Assembly (NCBI GenBank): GCA_028753945.1 | Contig: JAPNXP010000002.1 | Location: 14,887,624-14,951,623 of the forward strand | From: Hexactinellida sp. DTS-2022 | Lineage: Eukaryota; Porifera; Hexactinellida | Reading direction: 5' to 3' | DNA: 64,000 nucleotides | In this document: positions 10,493 through 20,485 of the stretch, piece after piece | Position numbering within the stretch: the stretch's first letter is position 1 | Layout: the number at the start of each line of letters is the position of its first letter | Notes under the pieces: model-generated | The model's input: the letters and a program-made list of their open reading frames with translations, nothing else | Databases searched by the model: none | What the model was told of the DNA's origin: nothing | Position numbers and translations under genes: made by a program

Positions 10493-10717
10493 CAATGGTG
10501 TTCGCGTAATAGCAAGTCGCATTTTGCACGAAATTTGCTTGCTAATAGGCCAACTTACTAGTATTAGACGAACAGAATTTTACATTAAATGCTCGCTTGG
10601 GGACTGTTATGAAGTCTCTCTATATTATGAACACAATTTAGATTCCTTGAATGTTCATAATATATGAAACCTGACTGTCTTGCTATTAGAGCAATTGTTA
10701 TTAGGCGAACACCACTG
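10493..10717. mobile_element. B2 miniature element with nested B3 fragment
   Basis: Left end AATGGTGTTCGCGTAATAGC and right end TTAGGCGAACACCACTG match the B2 copies at 1982 and 31794. After CGCTTGGGGACTG the copy is interrupted by TTATGAAGTCTCTCTATATT and following bases that match the B3 element at 38395-38473, ending AACCTGACTG. This looks like a B3 element inserted into a B2 element. Confidence 0.7.
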
Positions 10718-11173
10718 TATAGTAATTCTTTAAACTTATTGACAACTCTCACACACAACTTTCCAGTACGCATTGTCCTTAATTATTAATTAGTAGTTTG
10801 AAATATGATTTAATTTATGCAACGTAAATATCATAACGTGTCCTTATTGCATTAATACTATGATACTGAGATACTTATTTACCATAATTTGGACTTTCAT
10901 TAAACTGTATACTCTCTAGGAATATTAAGCTGGAAATTACAGTACTAGCTTGATTTGCCACATTACACTTTCACTACCCTACTAATCACTCATTCTACAA
11001 ATCTTAATTTATTCCTTTAATTTAAATCTAATTTTATCTTTTCGATATCGGAGATGGTTACAATTAGAAACCTCACTAAAATTAGCTAAGAACTTTGCCC
11101 TGGTTAATAGCTAAATATAGATTTATTTTAAATTATCCGACCTAATTTCCTCTTAAGACTATCACCATTTTAA

Positions 11174-11182
11174 TATAAATAC
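11174..11182 (+). promoter_or_regulatory. TATA box of the RBR ligase gene
   Basis: TATAAATAC 67-75 bp upstream of the ATG at 11249, the same octamer class seen before the EF-hand and Maf-like genes. A TTTTAG lies between it and the ATG. Confidence 0.5.
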
Positions 11183-11248
11183 TGCTTTTTACTGCTTTAT
11201 TTATAATACTTTTAGTTAAAATCACAGCTTACACTAAATCACTGCGAA

Positions 11249-12508
11249 ATGTCTTCAACTGAGTTAGGTACTACTCTTCAAGCGGAATTTATCCGCCACA
11301 AACTATTGGAAATAGATTTTTCTGTGGATTTTCATACAAGTGACTTGGCCTGCATTCATAGTTATGATTCGTTATCATTATCGGATGACGAACTGATGGT
11401 TTCAAAGGAAGACATGCCATTTAGCGTCGATAATCCCTGTGTCAGTACTGAGTCTTCCTATAGCTCTAGTGATACTCCATCTAGTTCCTTCGAAATCTCA
11501 GATATCGCATTAATAGTTGATGGGCACTTTTTGAACCTGTCATCGGAAGGATCAGGTATCCCCAGGCCCCCTCCAGACATGCCAGACAATTTAAAAATCA
11601 AAATTCCTTCCTTTGCTAACGAAGAGCCTGAAATAACCATAGCGGACGTGCCACTCACACTCTGTATCATATGCTATTCCCAAATACTACAGACCTCAAT
11701 GGTTGCAATGGCTTGTTGTAGCGAGAGCTATTGCAGCTACTGTTTGACGTCACACATAGAATCACAGTACACGGACGGGCGATCTATTATTCCATGTTTG
11801 TCCTGTAACGAGATACTTCCAGACTCGGTTGTTTTCGATCATTTGGGTTCAATTGATAAGAAAAAGTTCACCTACATGCTAGTCAATGCAAAGAATAGAC
11901 CTACGACCAAAGCTTGTACCAACTGTTATCATGTGGTTGAAAGGACCGAAAAAGATGTTAAGAAAATGAAAAAATCAAAGTCTCACAAGAGGTCTACTAT
12001 TGCCCAGACAACATGCCAGAACTGTACCACTAGCTTTTGTTTCTACTGCCTGGCCCCTTGGCATGAGGGAGTTTCTTGCAAATCATTTCAGAAGGGAGAT
12101 GGCCTTTTCAAGGACTGGATGAAGAAGCGAAGCGGCAATCAAGCAAACGCCCACAAATGTCCCAAATGTAAGGTTCCGATTCAACGTATATCCGGCTGCC
12201 CCAGCATGACCTGTTCGCGGTGTAAGACGAACTGGTGCTACGATTGTGGGAATCGGAAAGTACAAACTATAATATTCGGGGGCCATGACTCAAAGTGGAG
12301 TATTTTTGGTTGTGATCGCTATAAATTCAAAAGAGGTATTCGCTTCACTAAAGTCGTTCGCAGGAGTGTTTTCATTGGAGAGATAGGGTTAATTTCTGCG
12401 GCTTGCATTTTGCTAGCTCCCATTCTGCTTGCGCTCTGGCCTGGATTAATTATATTTGGTATTCCAACACTTATTGGAGGAATAATCTACTTCAGGATGA
12501 TAAAGTAG
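11249..12508 (+). CDS. RNF217: RBR-type E3 ubiquitin ligase, RNF217-like
   Basis: Ubiquitin ligase of the RING-between-RING class: RING1 binds a charged E2, and ubiquitin passes to a catalytic cysteine in RING2 before transfer to the substrate. It is 419 residues in one exon. Residues 1-135 are Ser/Asp-rich and probably disordered. RING1 starts at LCIICYS (about residue 140). The IBR lies around 225-275 (CTNCYHVV...CQNC...CFYCLAPWHEGVSC). RING2 is around 305-340 (HKCPKCKVPIQ, GCPSMTCSRCKTNWCYDCG); the catalytic Cys is probably the one in SGCPSM. After RING2, GGHDSKWSIFGC and a C-terminal hydrophobic stretch (about 375-416) match the tail of RNF217, which anchors it in a membrane. RNF19/RNF144 are less likely because their tails differ. 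Confidence 0.85.
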   Translation: MSSTELGTTLQAEFIRHKLLEIDFSVDFHTSDLACIHSYDSLSLSDDELMVSKEDMPFSVDNPCVSTESSYSSSDTPSSSFEISDIALIVDGHFLNLSSEGSGIPRPPPDMPDNLKIKIPSFANEEPEITIADVPLTLCIICYSQILQTSMVAMACCSESYCSYCLTSHIESQYTDGRSIIPCLSCNEILPDSVVFDHLGSIDKKKFTYMLVNAKNRPTTKACTNCYHVVERTEKDVKKMKKSKSHKRSTIAQTTCQNCTTSFCFYCLAPWHEGVSCKSFQKGDGLFKDWMKKRSGNQANAHKCPKCKVPIQRISGCPSMTCSRCKTNWCYDCGNRKVQTIIFGGHDSKWSIFGCDRYKFKRGIRFTKVVRRSVFIGEIGLISAACILLAPILLALWPGLIIFGIPTLIGGIIYFRMIK

Positions 12509-14599
12509 TTATATATTTTTATAGCTATTTATTGTACATTTAACTAGAGTTGTGTATTTTGAAAACTTTTATCCTGGAGGCACTCTTGTCAGTTCTTGCA
12601 CACTGTGGAATACATTAACTTTAAACTTGAATTGTGTACAGATTTATTGGAATGCAGTAACATTGAATTATTCATTTTCAGTAGTTATTAAATATTTTCA
12701 GTTATTAAGATGTTCATTTTAAGATACTTTTTTAAACTTCTTATGAAAACCGCTTTAGATCGAGTTAAATTTACCAGGGAAATCACGTATACATATAGTA
12801 GCAATATTACATAGATAAATATGGATATAATCCATATATTTTCTATTACTGATGTGTGATATTTTCACCTGATCGCTTTTGGTTAATAAAAGTTAAGTTA
12901 TACTAGCTCAAGTTTCAATGTATTTGCCACAAATTATCGTTTCCTGGATTTACCTTAAGAATCAGCGTTTCTACCCTAATAGATAATTATGAATGTTAAC
13001 TGAGATTTTAAAGCTAGCATTGGCAATTTTTATGATTATAAAAGAGCGCACTTTATTTATTTATTCCATTAATGAACGTTTAATTTTATTGTACTAAATA
13101 CTACACGCTAGTACGAACACCAGGGGACCGTCAAAATGCGTTCGCCTTATCCAGAATTTGTATTAACCAAAATCATTTGTATTGAAGAGATTTTGAAGGG
13201 GACTGAAATGATATTCGTCTTGACCGGAATTTCGAAAAACCGTGTTCGTACTTACGAGGTTTTACTGTAATTGTATCGACAAGAAGTTGATTGTCTGATT
13301 AATTAAGCGGACATAAATTGTAATTTATGTGTCAGACGCGCATTAATTTCCCTAGACTCAATATAAACCATAATTTACCTGCATTCAGTTTTGGTACTGG
13401 ATCATATCCTTATACGACCATTGTTCTTTTTGCATTAATTAACTGCTAAATGTTAGTTACTTAAAATTTGAGTTTATTTGCCGATTAAATACATCTGTCT
13501 GGTACGGCCTCTCCACTAACCATTTTAGATGTGATAATCTAAGTTATTGCAACAGAAAATATCTCATTGGAACTACTGGATTAGATTCCTTTTGAATTTA
13601 ATTTCTGAGGTTGGATATCTCAAAAGTTAAGGAGTGCGTGGTTTATGTCAACAGATATAATAACTACGTATGCTAATCTAGCTAATCTAGCAAATCTACA
13701 ATTTACACCTCTTTGTTTCTCATAGTACAATTATATGACAATTTATACTAACTATTTACTGTGCCGACTACTATGTAGTGGCCAATACTGAAATCACTGC
13801 CTTTTTTGTTAATAAATCGCCTTATTTGGTCATTCCAATCTTACCTACTTAAGTTTGTAGAACTTATTATGAACCTCACAAAACCTACATACTCATTTAA
13901 TAAATAATTATTTCTTTGCAATAATACTTCAGTTTTAATACAGATTTTTTTGCTGTTTCGTATGCCCGAACACACTAGTGCTTACTGGATAATCCGGACT
14001 TTAGATCACTATAATTATTTTAGTTCTAGACAGTTGTTCTAAATTGGGATCAATTGTTGTTGATTCCATTGCATTGTTACTCTTATGCTCATTAGTTTGA
14101 TAAGAAAATAATTGTGGATATGTTTGCATTAATCTTATACTTTGGACATAGGAAGTTTATTGTATTGTTTTGTATAAACTGATCTACAGCACTGTACATA
14201 TATAGTAGAAATATTTGTGTTCTTATCAAGTACAAAATCATTAGTGTTTCTAATTAGTTAATCTTATAAGGTTGTCTGGCTGATAAATAATTACATTGTG
14301 GGGTTAAGCAGCTTATTGTAGCTAATTGCATTCGTGGGTTTATAGATTGTTAGTTACATATTGTAGTTTGTTAGTTGCATTCTATAGTAGTAAAATATAG
14401 TTAATTTGAGAAATTTGAAGCGAATATTTATTGTTATTTGCAAATCAAAACAATTAATTGTTATAAATACAAATACAATTATTATTAAAATGCGACATTG
14501 CGGCGAATTGTAATTTTTTTGTTGTTAGTTGAATATCATCCAATCTTAGAACCAATTCAAAATGGTCCTGAATTGAATGGTCTAGATTTAGTGACTTGG
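12509..14599. other. AT-rich intergenic stretch
   Basis: No gene recognised. It holds one pogo-like element at 13101-13267 and a short tandem CTAATCTAG cluster near 13675-13700. Confidence 0.6.
13101..13267. mobile_element. Pogo-like miniature element, B1
   Basis: Left end is degraded (CTACACGCTAGTACGAACAC) but is followed by CAGGGGACCGTCAAAATGCG. Internal GAAGGGGACTGAAATGATAT matches the copy at 660. Right end is GTACTTACGAGGTTTTACTG next to TA. Confidence 0.75.
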
Positions 14600-14962
14600 T
14601 TAGTAATTGTTTTCTTCTAGTTTATTCAAAACGCCAAGTATTTCCAATTGTGCTTTTTGGATCTTGAGGTCTTCTATTTCTTGTCGAATGTTGCCGTATT
14701 CTCTGAATAGCTCGTTCCTTTGTTCCTCTAGGGTTAGGATTAATACTTTCTCCTTTTTGCGGTTAATCACACCGTATTCTTTCATTTTCTGTTTTCGCCT
14801 CATAACTTTCATAAGCTTTGCGTCTTCTTTGCTCATCTGGGTATCTCTAATTTTCCTATTAAGAGTCTTTATATCCAGGTCTATTATCTCTGTTTTAGAT
14901 ATTTTTCCCCCTACTGTATATTGTTGGTTGGAGAATAGACATTCACCAATTGATGTCGCCAT
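14600..14962 (-). CDS. Small Maf-like bZIP protein, divergent copy 1
   Basis: An intronless 120-residue ORF. Order of parts: a short N-terminus, an extended-homology-like segment (IIDLDIKTLNRKI, matching the Maf VRELN motif), an acidic helix (SKEDAKLMKVM), a basic stretch (RRKQKMKEYGVINRKKEK) and a leucine zipper of about five heptads to the end. Maf proteins are nuclear DNA-binding transcription factors that dimerise with CNC or other bZIP partners. The basic region aligns without gaps to the Maf RRTLKNRGYAxSCR motif and keeps the Tyr and final Arg. The invariant bZIP Asn is Met and the Cys is Asn. The copy at 19563-19886 is a diverged relative. A TATA box lies upstream. The assignment rests on the EHR plus basic plus zipper order; DNA binding is uncertain. 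Confidence 0.65.
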   Translation of the reverse strand: MATSIGECLFSNQQYTVGGKISKTEIIDLDIKTLNRKIRDTQMSKEDAKLMKVMRRKQKMKEYGVINRKKEKVLILTLEEQRNELFREYGNIRQEIEDLKIQKAQLEILGVLNKLEENNY

Positions 14963-15035
14963 TAATTACAATTGGTAATTCTTTTATTTTTGAAATATGG
15001 AAGTATCTGGGGATAATTTAAGTCTGTCTAGTTCC

Positions 15036-15044
15036 CTATTTATA
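15036..15044 (-). promoter_or_regulatory. TATA box of Maf-like gene copy 1
   Basis: Reads TATAAATAG on the minus strand, 74-82 bp upstream of the ATG at 14962. Spacing fits a TATA promoter with a short 5' leader. Confidence 0.55.
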
Positions 15045-15370
15045 CTACCATTTTTGTTCTCTTGTGGTTATCTAGAGAAATAACATAATTTTATCGAATA
15101 CCAGAGGACCTAGCTTATATCTTTCAACTTACATAGATTAGCATCCATATCATTCTGCTTTAGGTAAATTCGTCTATGATACATAGTGGAGAAATTGATT
15201 ATGAAACACTAAATAGAATTAGCTAAGCGATATGAATTTTGGTTTTTTTTCTCCACTATTGCCCAACTTTTTATTTATCAGACTAGTACCAATAGTTCGC
15301 TTTCAGTTTGCGTATTCAGAATATTGCCTATGTGAAGTATTTTCCGTCCCTTTGTAAATTTAACTTTTAT

Positions 15371-15438
15371 TCTATCCGACTAAAACTTATAATTCTGTTT
15401 ATTATATCGGACTAAAACTTATAATCCTGTTTATTCTA
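15371..15438. repeat. Two-copy tandem repeat, about 34 bp unit
   Basis: GACTAAAACTTATAAT followed by TCTGTTTATT or CCTGTTTATT occurs twice in a row with a few substitutions. Confidence 0.8.
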
Positions 15439-16175
15439 TCTGTACATTAGTTATACATGTATTCAGTCTGTGGCTGGCTACTTCGATTGCTAACTTATTA
15501 ATTTTTGGTCAAATGTTATAACTATTACCTAATACCTAATACCTGTGTGTTCCTTAATAGGAAAGTTTTGAATATTTTGATTGTTCTACACAACAGCGGC
15601 TTGCGGCCTATGGGCCGAGACTCGAGAATAATTTTGTGGGCCGACAAACATTTGCCACATTACATAACTACATATTATTTTTGGTGTAGTTATTTATTTT
15701 ATGTCCACAAGGGAAAAAGTTTGAAAACCCGTCTATACAAATTCGCAGACGCATATTTAAATACCGTAAAACTGACGGAAAGTGTACTACTGTTTTAATT
15801 AGCAACAAGGGCCTAAGGAATTATTATTTCCGGGTGGATAGTTATTAGTAAGCTAAAGTTTGAAAAGGTTTGCAGGCATGTTGCATTGTTTTCTTTTATG
15901 TTACTTATGTAATAGGCTATATGGACCAAGGATTTGACTACACTTTTATTTAAAATTCTTACCATAAACGGAGTTTCAGGTATGTAAGTAGTCTCAATGG
16001 AAATGCATCTAATATCGATCTTAGACCATGAATTATACGTGTATAGTACAAACGCTTAATACGAATTAAACTCTTGTAAAGTACAATTTAGTTGGCTACT
16101 TGTATATTTATACTAAATTTTACAGAACAATTTCATTACGAAATTTATTCAGCCCACACAGATTAAATTTTTTAA

Positions 16176-16500
16176 TTCGGCTTACTTATATGGCGGCCGC
16201 CTACAATGAATGTCAAGTCGGCTAGCCCACATATAAGCAACTTTCGCCGACAAATAAGGAATTCATGTAAAATTGAACGAATTAGAGGAAAAGTCCCTGG
16301 AAGATTGAAAATTAATAATTTATTATGGAGGAAAAAGAACTTAGCTAGTAAGAAGCGACAATGAATTGGGAGCGAACCAAAACCTGAACTTTTAAAGTGA
16401 GTATTATGAATATAGAGGAAAGGTCCTGAATCAACTCCGTCAAATCATTATTTGTCGGCTAGCCGACATTGTAGGCGGCCGACAAATAAGTAATTCCATT
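16176..16500. mobile_element. Palindromic element family D
   Basis: The left part has GGCGGCCGCCTACAATGAAT and GTCGGCTAGCC. The right part has the inverted counterpart GTCGGCTAGCCGACATTGTA then GGCGGCCGACAAATAAG. CGCCGACAAATAAGGAATTC also occurs inside the left part. The long inverted arms without coding capacity suggest a foldback or miniature element. Boundaries are approximate; it sits about 110 bp upstream of the tRNA gene. Confidence 0.55.
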
Positions 16501-16608
16501 TTAATTTGGCCCTGTTTATAGTTTCAATTATTTCACATTATATTTGTTCCAATACACGGGAGTCCAAATGCGATAGAGAACAGTTGTCTATTGTATTTTC
16601 TTTTTATA

Positions 16609-16680
16609 AGCAGAGTGGCGCAGGGGAAGCGTGCTGGGCCCATAACCCAGAGGTCGGTGGATCGAAACCACTCTCTGCTA
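16609..16680 (+). tRNA. Initiator tRNA-Met (CAU)
   Basis: A 72-nt cloverleaf. The acceptor stem AGCAGAG (16609-16615) pairs with CTCTGCT (16673-16679) and is followed by discriminator A. The anticodon is CAT at 16641-16643 in a GGG...CCC-bounded stem (TGGGCCCATAACCCA), the initiator hallmark. The T-loop reads GATCGAAAC rather than GTTCAAAT, as in eukaryotic initiators (A-box GTGGCGCAGGGGAAG, B-box-like GGATCGAAACC). No intron. A T-run (TTTTT) follows within 10 nt as a Pol III terminator. It is a normal functional copy by sequence. Confidence 0.95.
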
Positions 16681-16845
16681 TTCCTTTTTGATATTTTTCA
16701 AATTTATTATTGATAATTTCTTTAATCCATGGTAATTTTAGTTTGAATATCCGTATAGTTTTTGCATTCATTTACATTCTAATTATTCTACTATCAACAA
16801 ATTGTTATTACTTTTTGAAGTTTGCAATATTTAACTCTTCTCAGA

Positions 16846-16911
16846 ACAGAAAACTCTCGTTTTACGAACACACACACACACACCGTCAAATTTGTTTACG
16901 TATTGTAACTG
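16846..16911. mobile_element. Fragment of B1 element with CA microsatellite
   Basis: AAACTCTCGTTTTACGAACA followed by a run of CA dinucleotides and CCGTCAAATTTGTTTACG matches the left part of B1 elements (compare 13101). The CA run grew at the GAACACC junction. Confidence 0.5.
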
Positions 16912-17385
16912 CAGTGGAACCCGATTAATGACCACTCTGATATCCCTGGCACTTTTAAAGCCCCGTTTGACTTCATATACTGGGTATTAACATTAATTTA
17001 TTTCACAATTACGGCTACTCAGAACCATGGGTTTTATTAGGATTTTCTTGGCCGGCACTTTATCATGGAGGTAAAATTTTTACGGCACCCTAAATATGTT
17101 ATCCATAATACATAATCGGTATAATCCAATTATGCAGCATTAATTGAATGCGGAAAATTTGTACCGAACCCAAATAGGGATTTATCCAGGATTTCTGGGC
17201 CATAAAATCTGGCCAAACACCTGGCAACAAATTAACTGCCACACATGCACCTAAATGGAATTACACTGCAAGCATTTTTGCACCTCAACTGATGCCTGGC
17301 TGGCACCTAGATAAACTCCCGGTCACTCCTAAATACGGCGATTTTTATCGGTTCCGAGTGTGCCCGTAATTCCGGGGCTCCACTG
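16912..17385. mobile_element. Longer pogo-like element, 474 bp
   Basis: Ends CAGTGGAACCCGATTAATGA and TCCGGGGCTCCACTG next to TA are roughly inverted. Internally it has CCCTGGCAC and repeated GGCAC/CTGGC blocks. No ORF of note. It is the longest member of the CAGT-ended set in the window and the right arm is less conserved. Confidence 0.55.
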
Positions 17386-17507
17386 TATTTTGTATTGAAT
17401 TTACATTTACGCAGTTGTATGGTAGCAAAACTTTAAGACTTGTTGCTAGATTGAATCCATGGTACACTATTCGACTAGGTATAACATCGTGAAGTGTCGA
17501 AATTTTA

Positions 17508-17689
17508 GTGTATTATACAGCCATTTGTAAATACGCTCCTAATCCTGGTCTGATCCAATTACCATACGCCTAAATCACAAATTAATGTTACGGTATAGGA
17601 GAGGATTGCTAATTTTCGCTAGCGTAAATTCAAATTTTCCAAAAATCATACTCCAAAAGGAGCGTCTCGCGCTCTTGGATAATTCCTTG
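17508..17689. mobile_element. Miniature element family A
   Basis: From AGTGTATTATACAGCCATTT to GGATAATTCCTTG. It is nearly collinear with 1388-1617 and, inverted, with 31117-31300. It lacks the long perfect hairpin and reads CAAAAGGAGCGTCTCGCGCT at that place. Confidence 0.8.
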
Positions 17690-18278
17690 TGTCGAATTAT
17701 CGACTAATTAATTAAATAATCACACTATGAGGGCTAGCTTCATTGCTGTATTTATTTATCGTAATCATATCCATGTCTGGCCTGTAATATTTATATTCGT
17801 GTTGATCTTTGCATATCACAGCAATCTATATCGACCTACCAACTGTTTTATTAAATATGATATCGCTTCGTTAGTTATTTAATTAATTGCTCAATTTGTT
17901 TTGACTTTGCAAATTGAATTTGGAAATTTAACTCACTTAACTCACTGAAGCTCTAATTTCACGCAATGTGTTCGTTTCTGTGTTCATGCTTGTAATGTAC
18001 CGAATCCAGGGAATCAAATATTGCAACTATTGGACCCTGAATCCTTGTTAATATTTAGTGGTTTTCTGTTTGACTTTTGGATTATGTTCCAATCAGTGAT
18101 TTCCTCATTATGTAAGCGTTATATTATTCGCAAATATTTGAATCTGAACATTTCACTGTAACATATTATGATAAACACATCTCTTGTCTTTTATAATCAC
18201 TAGATGGTATTTGTGATCATTCAGGGATATTGCTTCGTTTGTATTAATTAAACTCCTATGTACTATGTAAGTTCATTC

Positions 18279-18309
18279 TCAACAACAGCAACAACAACAA
18301 CAACAACAC
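18279..18309. repeat. CAA/ACA microsatellite
   Basis: About ten near-perfect CAA triplets (one CAG) in intergenic DNA. Confidence 0.9.
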
Positions 18310-19081
18310 CCTCGCATACTGTAATGAACAGTACTTCTGTTGTCACTTGATCCTCAAATAATTTTAATCAATTTGTAATTATAGTATACCCTCAAAAAAT
18401 GTGTTTTATTATTAAATTAAATTAATGACGAGAACATTATACCATTGGATAAACTCCCTCTCTATAGCAAATTAGCGTTCCCTAAGCATTAAGCATGATT
18501 GCGTTGCCTTTCCTATTTTCTCAATTAATTGCATAATAATACAAATATCATCTCTCTAATACTATGTTGTTACTCGCGGGCGTATAATTAGACAGTCACA
18601 TCCTAAGCACCAACTTGCTATTAACCCCCATCTTCGATTTTTTGCATATTTATTCAACAATCCTAAAGCATTTAGGAAGTTGGATACACTACTTAATTAA
18701 ATTAATCGATTTGGTGTGTCAAATCATGGCAGAATCACTAGTAAATCTGTGTTGTGTAATACGATTGCTCTGTAAGCTAAAATCCGAACGATACAATTAC
18801 GTTTAACCAATGTGTCGTTTTCAAAGTAGAACTTGTTTCTTTTATGTAATATTAGAATATGGTACATAAATGATTAATCATTAAATAATAATAAAATTTA
18901 TGCTATCCCTACCGACATTACGCAAATGAAATATATTGTATCTTGATGATTTCAGCAGGAAATAAAATTTGAAAACTGAATATTTATATATTCTTAGCTG
19001 TGAGTGACCGAATAGCTCGAAAATTATTGTAATTTCCTATATTATGGCTTCCGATGTATCAGGCAACACCATTTCTTTATA

Positions 19082-19215
19082 CAGTAGAACCTCGTTAGCA
19101 CGAACACCAGGCCAGGAGGCCTCAAAATGTGTTCGTCTTATTCGGATTACTTATTAACCAATATCATCTGTATTGAAAAGGCTTTGAAGGGGACTGAAAG
19201 AGTGTTCATATTATT
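19082..19215. mobile_element. B1 element, right end missing
   Basis: CAGTAGAACCTCGTTAGCAC, then GAACACCAGG and GAAGGGGACTGAAAGAGTGT as in the copy at 660. The homology stops before a right inverted repeat; a family C fragment lies just beyond. Confidence 0.7.
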
Positions 19216-19239
19216 TTTTTTGATCAAAAATTCACTTTT

Positions 19240-19285
19240 ATGAAGCCGGGTTTTTATATTGAAAAGGTGTTTGTCGATATACTTA
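19240..19285. mobile_element. Family C fragment
   Basis: GAAGCCGGGTTTTTATATTG then AAAAGGTGTTTGTCGATATA matches the right arm of the family C element at 63368-63465. Confidence 0.6.
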
Positions 19286-19562
19286 TTAAGTAAATCTTTG
19301 TTAACATATCAGTTTGAATTCTAAATACTAAATTCACGGATATCTTTTTTATTAAACAATAAGATAGGTAATATATGAAAATTAAATTCACATATCTTGC
19401 ATCAGATGTACAATATTACAAAAAAACACATCACTTAATGTGTAATTAATTAAACAAGCCGCAAATGGTTTTCTTCCTGGGAGCTGCAGCTATTCACAAC
19501 AGCTTCCAATCTTAATAACCAATTCTCTGCTATTCTAGATTCGAAATATCTGGCGTTGCTTA

Positions 19563-19886
19563 TTAGTATTCAATATCCGAACTACAATTGTCGAGTAGTG
19601 TTAATAGCTCTAACTTCATCTTGCTGTCATGTAGTGCTTCAACTTCTCTCATTAGATTTTCGTATTCTGCCTGGAGCATGTCTCTCTCAGAAACGAGAGA
19701 TTGCAGGAGCGCCTTCCCTCTTCGGTTTCGGTTTAAATCGTAACTCTTTAATCGGCGTTTTCTTCTGAGACATTTAATTTCTTTAATTTCATCGTCACAA
19801 AGTCTCTTTTGCTTAATTTTTCGGTTCAGTTCTTTAATATCAAGATATACGATTTCGTCTTCTGTGAATGCTTCGTAGTAAGCCAT
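19563..19886 (-). CDS. Small Maf-like bZIP protein, divergent copy 2
   Basis: An intronless 107-residue ORF with the same plan as 14600-14962: acidic start, extended-homology-like segment (EDEIVYLDIKELNRKIKQK), linker helix, basic stretch (RRKRRLKSYDLNRNRRGK) and a leucine zipper (LVSERDMLQ...LTLLD). The EDEIVYLDIKELNRKI segment aligns well to the DDELVSMSVRELN motif of small Maf proteins. In the basic region the bZIP Asn is Leu and the conserved Cys-Arg is Arg-Asn, though total positive charge is high. It would be nuclear and act by dimerisation, perhaps as a modified DNA-binder or a dominant-negative partner; that is inference. The two copies share little beyond the motif plan, so the duplication, if one occurred, is old. 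Confidence 0.65.
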   Translation of the reverse strand: MAYYEAFTEDEIVYLDIKELNRKIKQKRLCDDEIKEIKCLRRKRRLKSYDLNRNRRGKALLQSLVSERDMLQAEYENLMREVEALHDSKMKLELLTLLDNCSSDIEY

Positions 19887-19975
19887 GTGAATGTACTTTT
19901 ATAATTTGTTGCTTGCTTTATTCTCAAACAATTTGTTACTTATAAGTTTAAACTAATTTTGACCCAATCTCACCT

Positions 19976-19984
19976 CCTTATATA
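19976..19984 (-). promoter_or_regulatory. TATA box of Maf-like gene copy 2
   Basis: Reads TATATAAGG on the minus strand, about 90-98 bp upstream of the ATG at 19886. Confidence 0.5.
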
Positions 19985-20319
19985 CTAGCACGAAGCAGTG
20001 CACTAGCGCTACACAATTTGCTGTGCTATTTTAATGTTTTTGATCATTTATGACAAGAGCAATTAGAACTTCGTTGTGAAGACAAACTTGTGTTGTACTG
20101 TGTTTTTTAAGTGCATAATATTTATTCATTAAATATTGTTTAACCAATTGTAATTAACTCGGTTGCTCTACTATTCCTTTCTGCCACTAAACTAATGCTT
20201 ACAGGAGTGAGTGGTCTGGTTAGTTAATTTTTTCCAGTTTGTTATTGTCTCGTGTAAGTCTAGTCCCACACAAAGTTCATTTTGTTGTCTATGTCTCGTA
20301 TGCTTTGTCATTCGCTTTA

Positions 20320-20485
20320 CAGTAGACTCTCGTTAAAGCACACGGATAAGGGGAAATATCGGTTAAGGAATACAAGGATTAATTAGTAACCCTAGCCTAT
20401 ACAAATGCATGCGGTTGACTTTGTTAATACGAATTTATGAGAATTTAATGATCCCCTGTTGTTCGTAATGACAAGAGTGTACAGT
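20320..20485. mobile_element. Pogo-like miniature element, B1-related
   Basis: Starts CAGTAGACTCTCGTTAAAGC next to TA. Inside it are CCTATACAAATGCATGCGGT and GATCCCCTGTTGTTCGTAAT, resembling the inverted inner part of the copy at 10334. The right end ACAAGAGTGTACAGTG is imperfect. Confidence 0.6.

Larger units (their letters stand above)
9089..11248. other. AT-rich intergenic stretch with miniature elements
   Basis: No gene seen. AATAAA at 9159-9164 probably ends DPH2. The right part holds a fragment of a family C element (about 10283-10312) followed by two abutting pogo-like elements (10334-10492, 10493-10717). Confidence 0.6.
14963..16608. other. AT-rich intergenic stretch
   Basis: No gene recognised. 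It contains the promoter of the Maf-like gene at its left end, a 2-copy tandem repeat at 15371-15438, and a palindromic repeat with GGCGGCC/GCCGAC blocks at 16176-16500. A related short block lies near 15590-15655 (GGGCCGACAAACATTTG). Confidence 0.6.
16681..19562. other. Repeat-rich intergenic stretch
   Basis: No gene recognised. It holds a B-type fragment, a 474-bp pogo-like element, a family A element, a CAA-type microsatellite, a B1 element lacking its right end and a family C fragment. The rest is AT-rich single-copy-looking DNA. Confidence 0.65.

Noticed and set aside
14607..14978. Long plus-strand ORF opposite the Maf-like gene
   Set aside because: Exact antisense shadow of the bZIP ORF; its Ser/Phe-rich sequence is what the reverse of a charged coiled coil gives.
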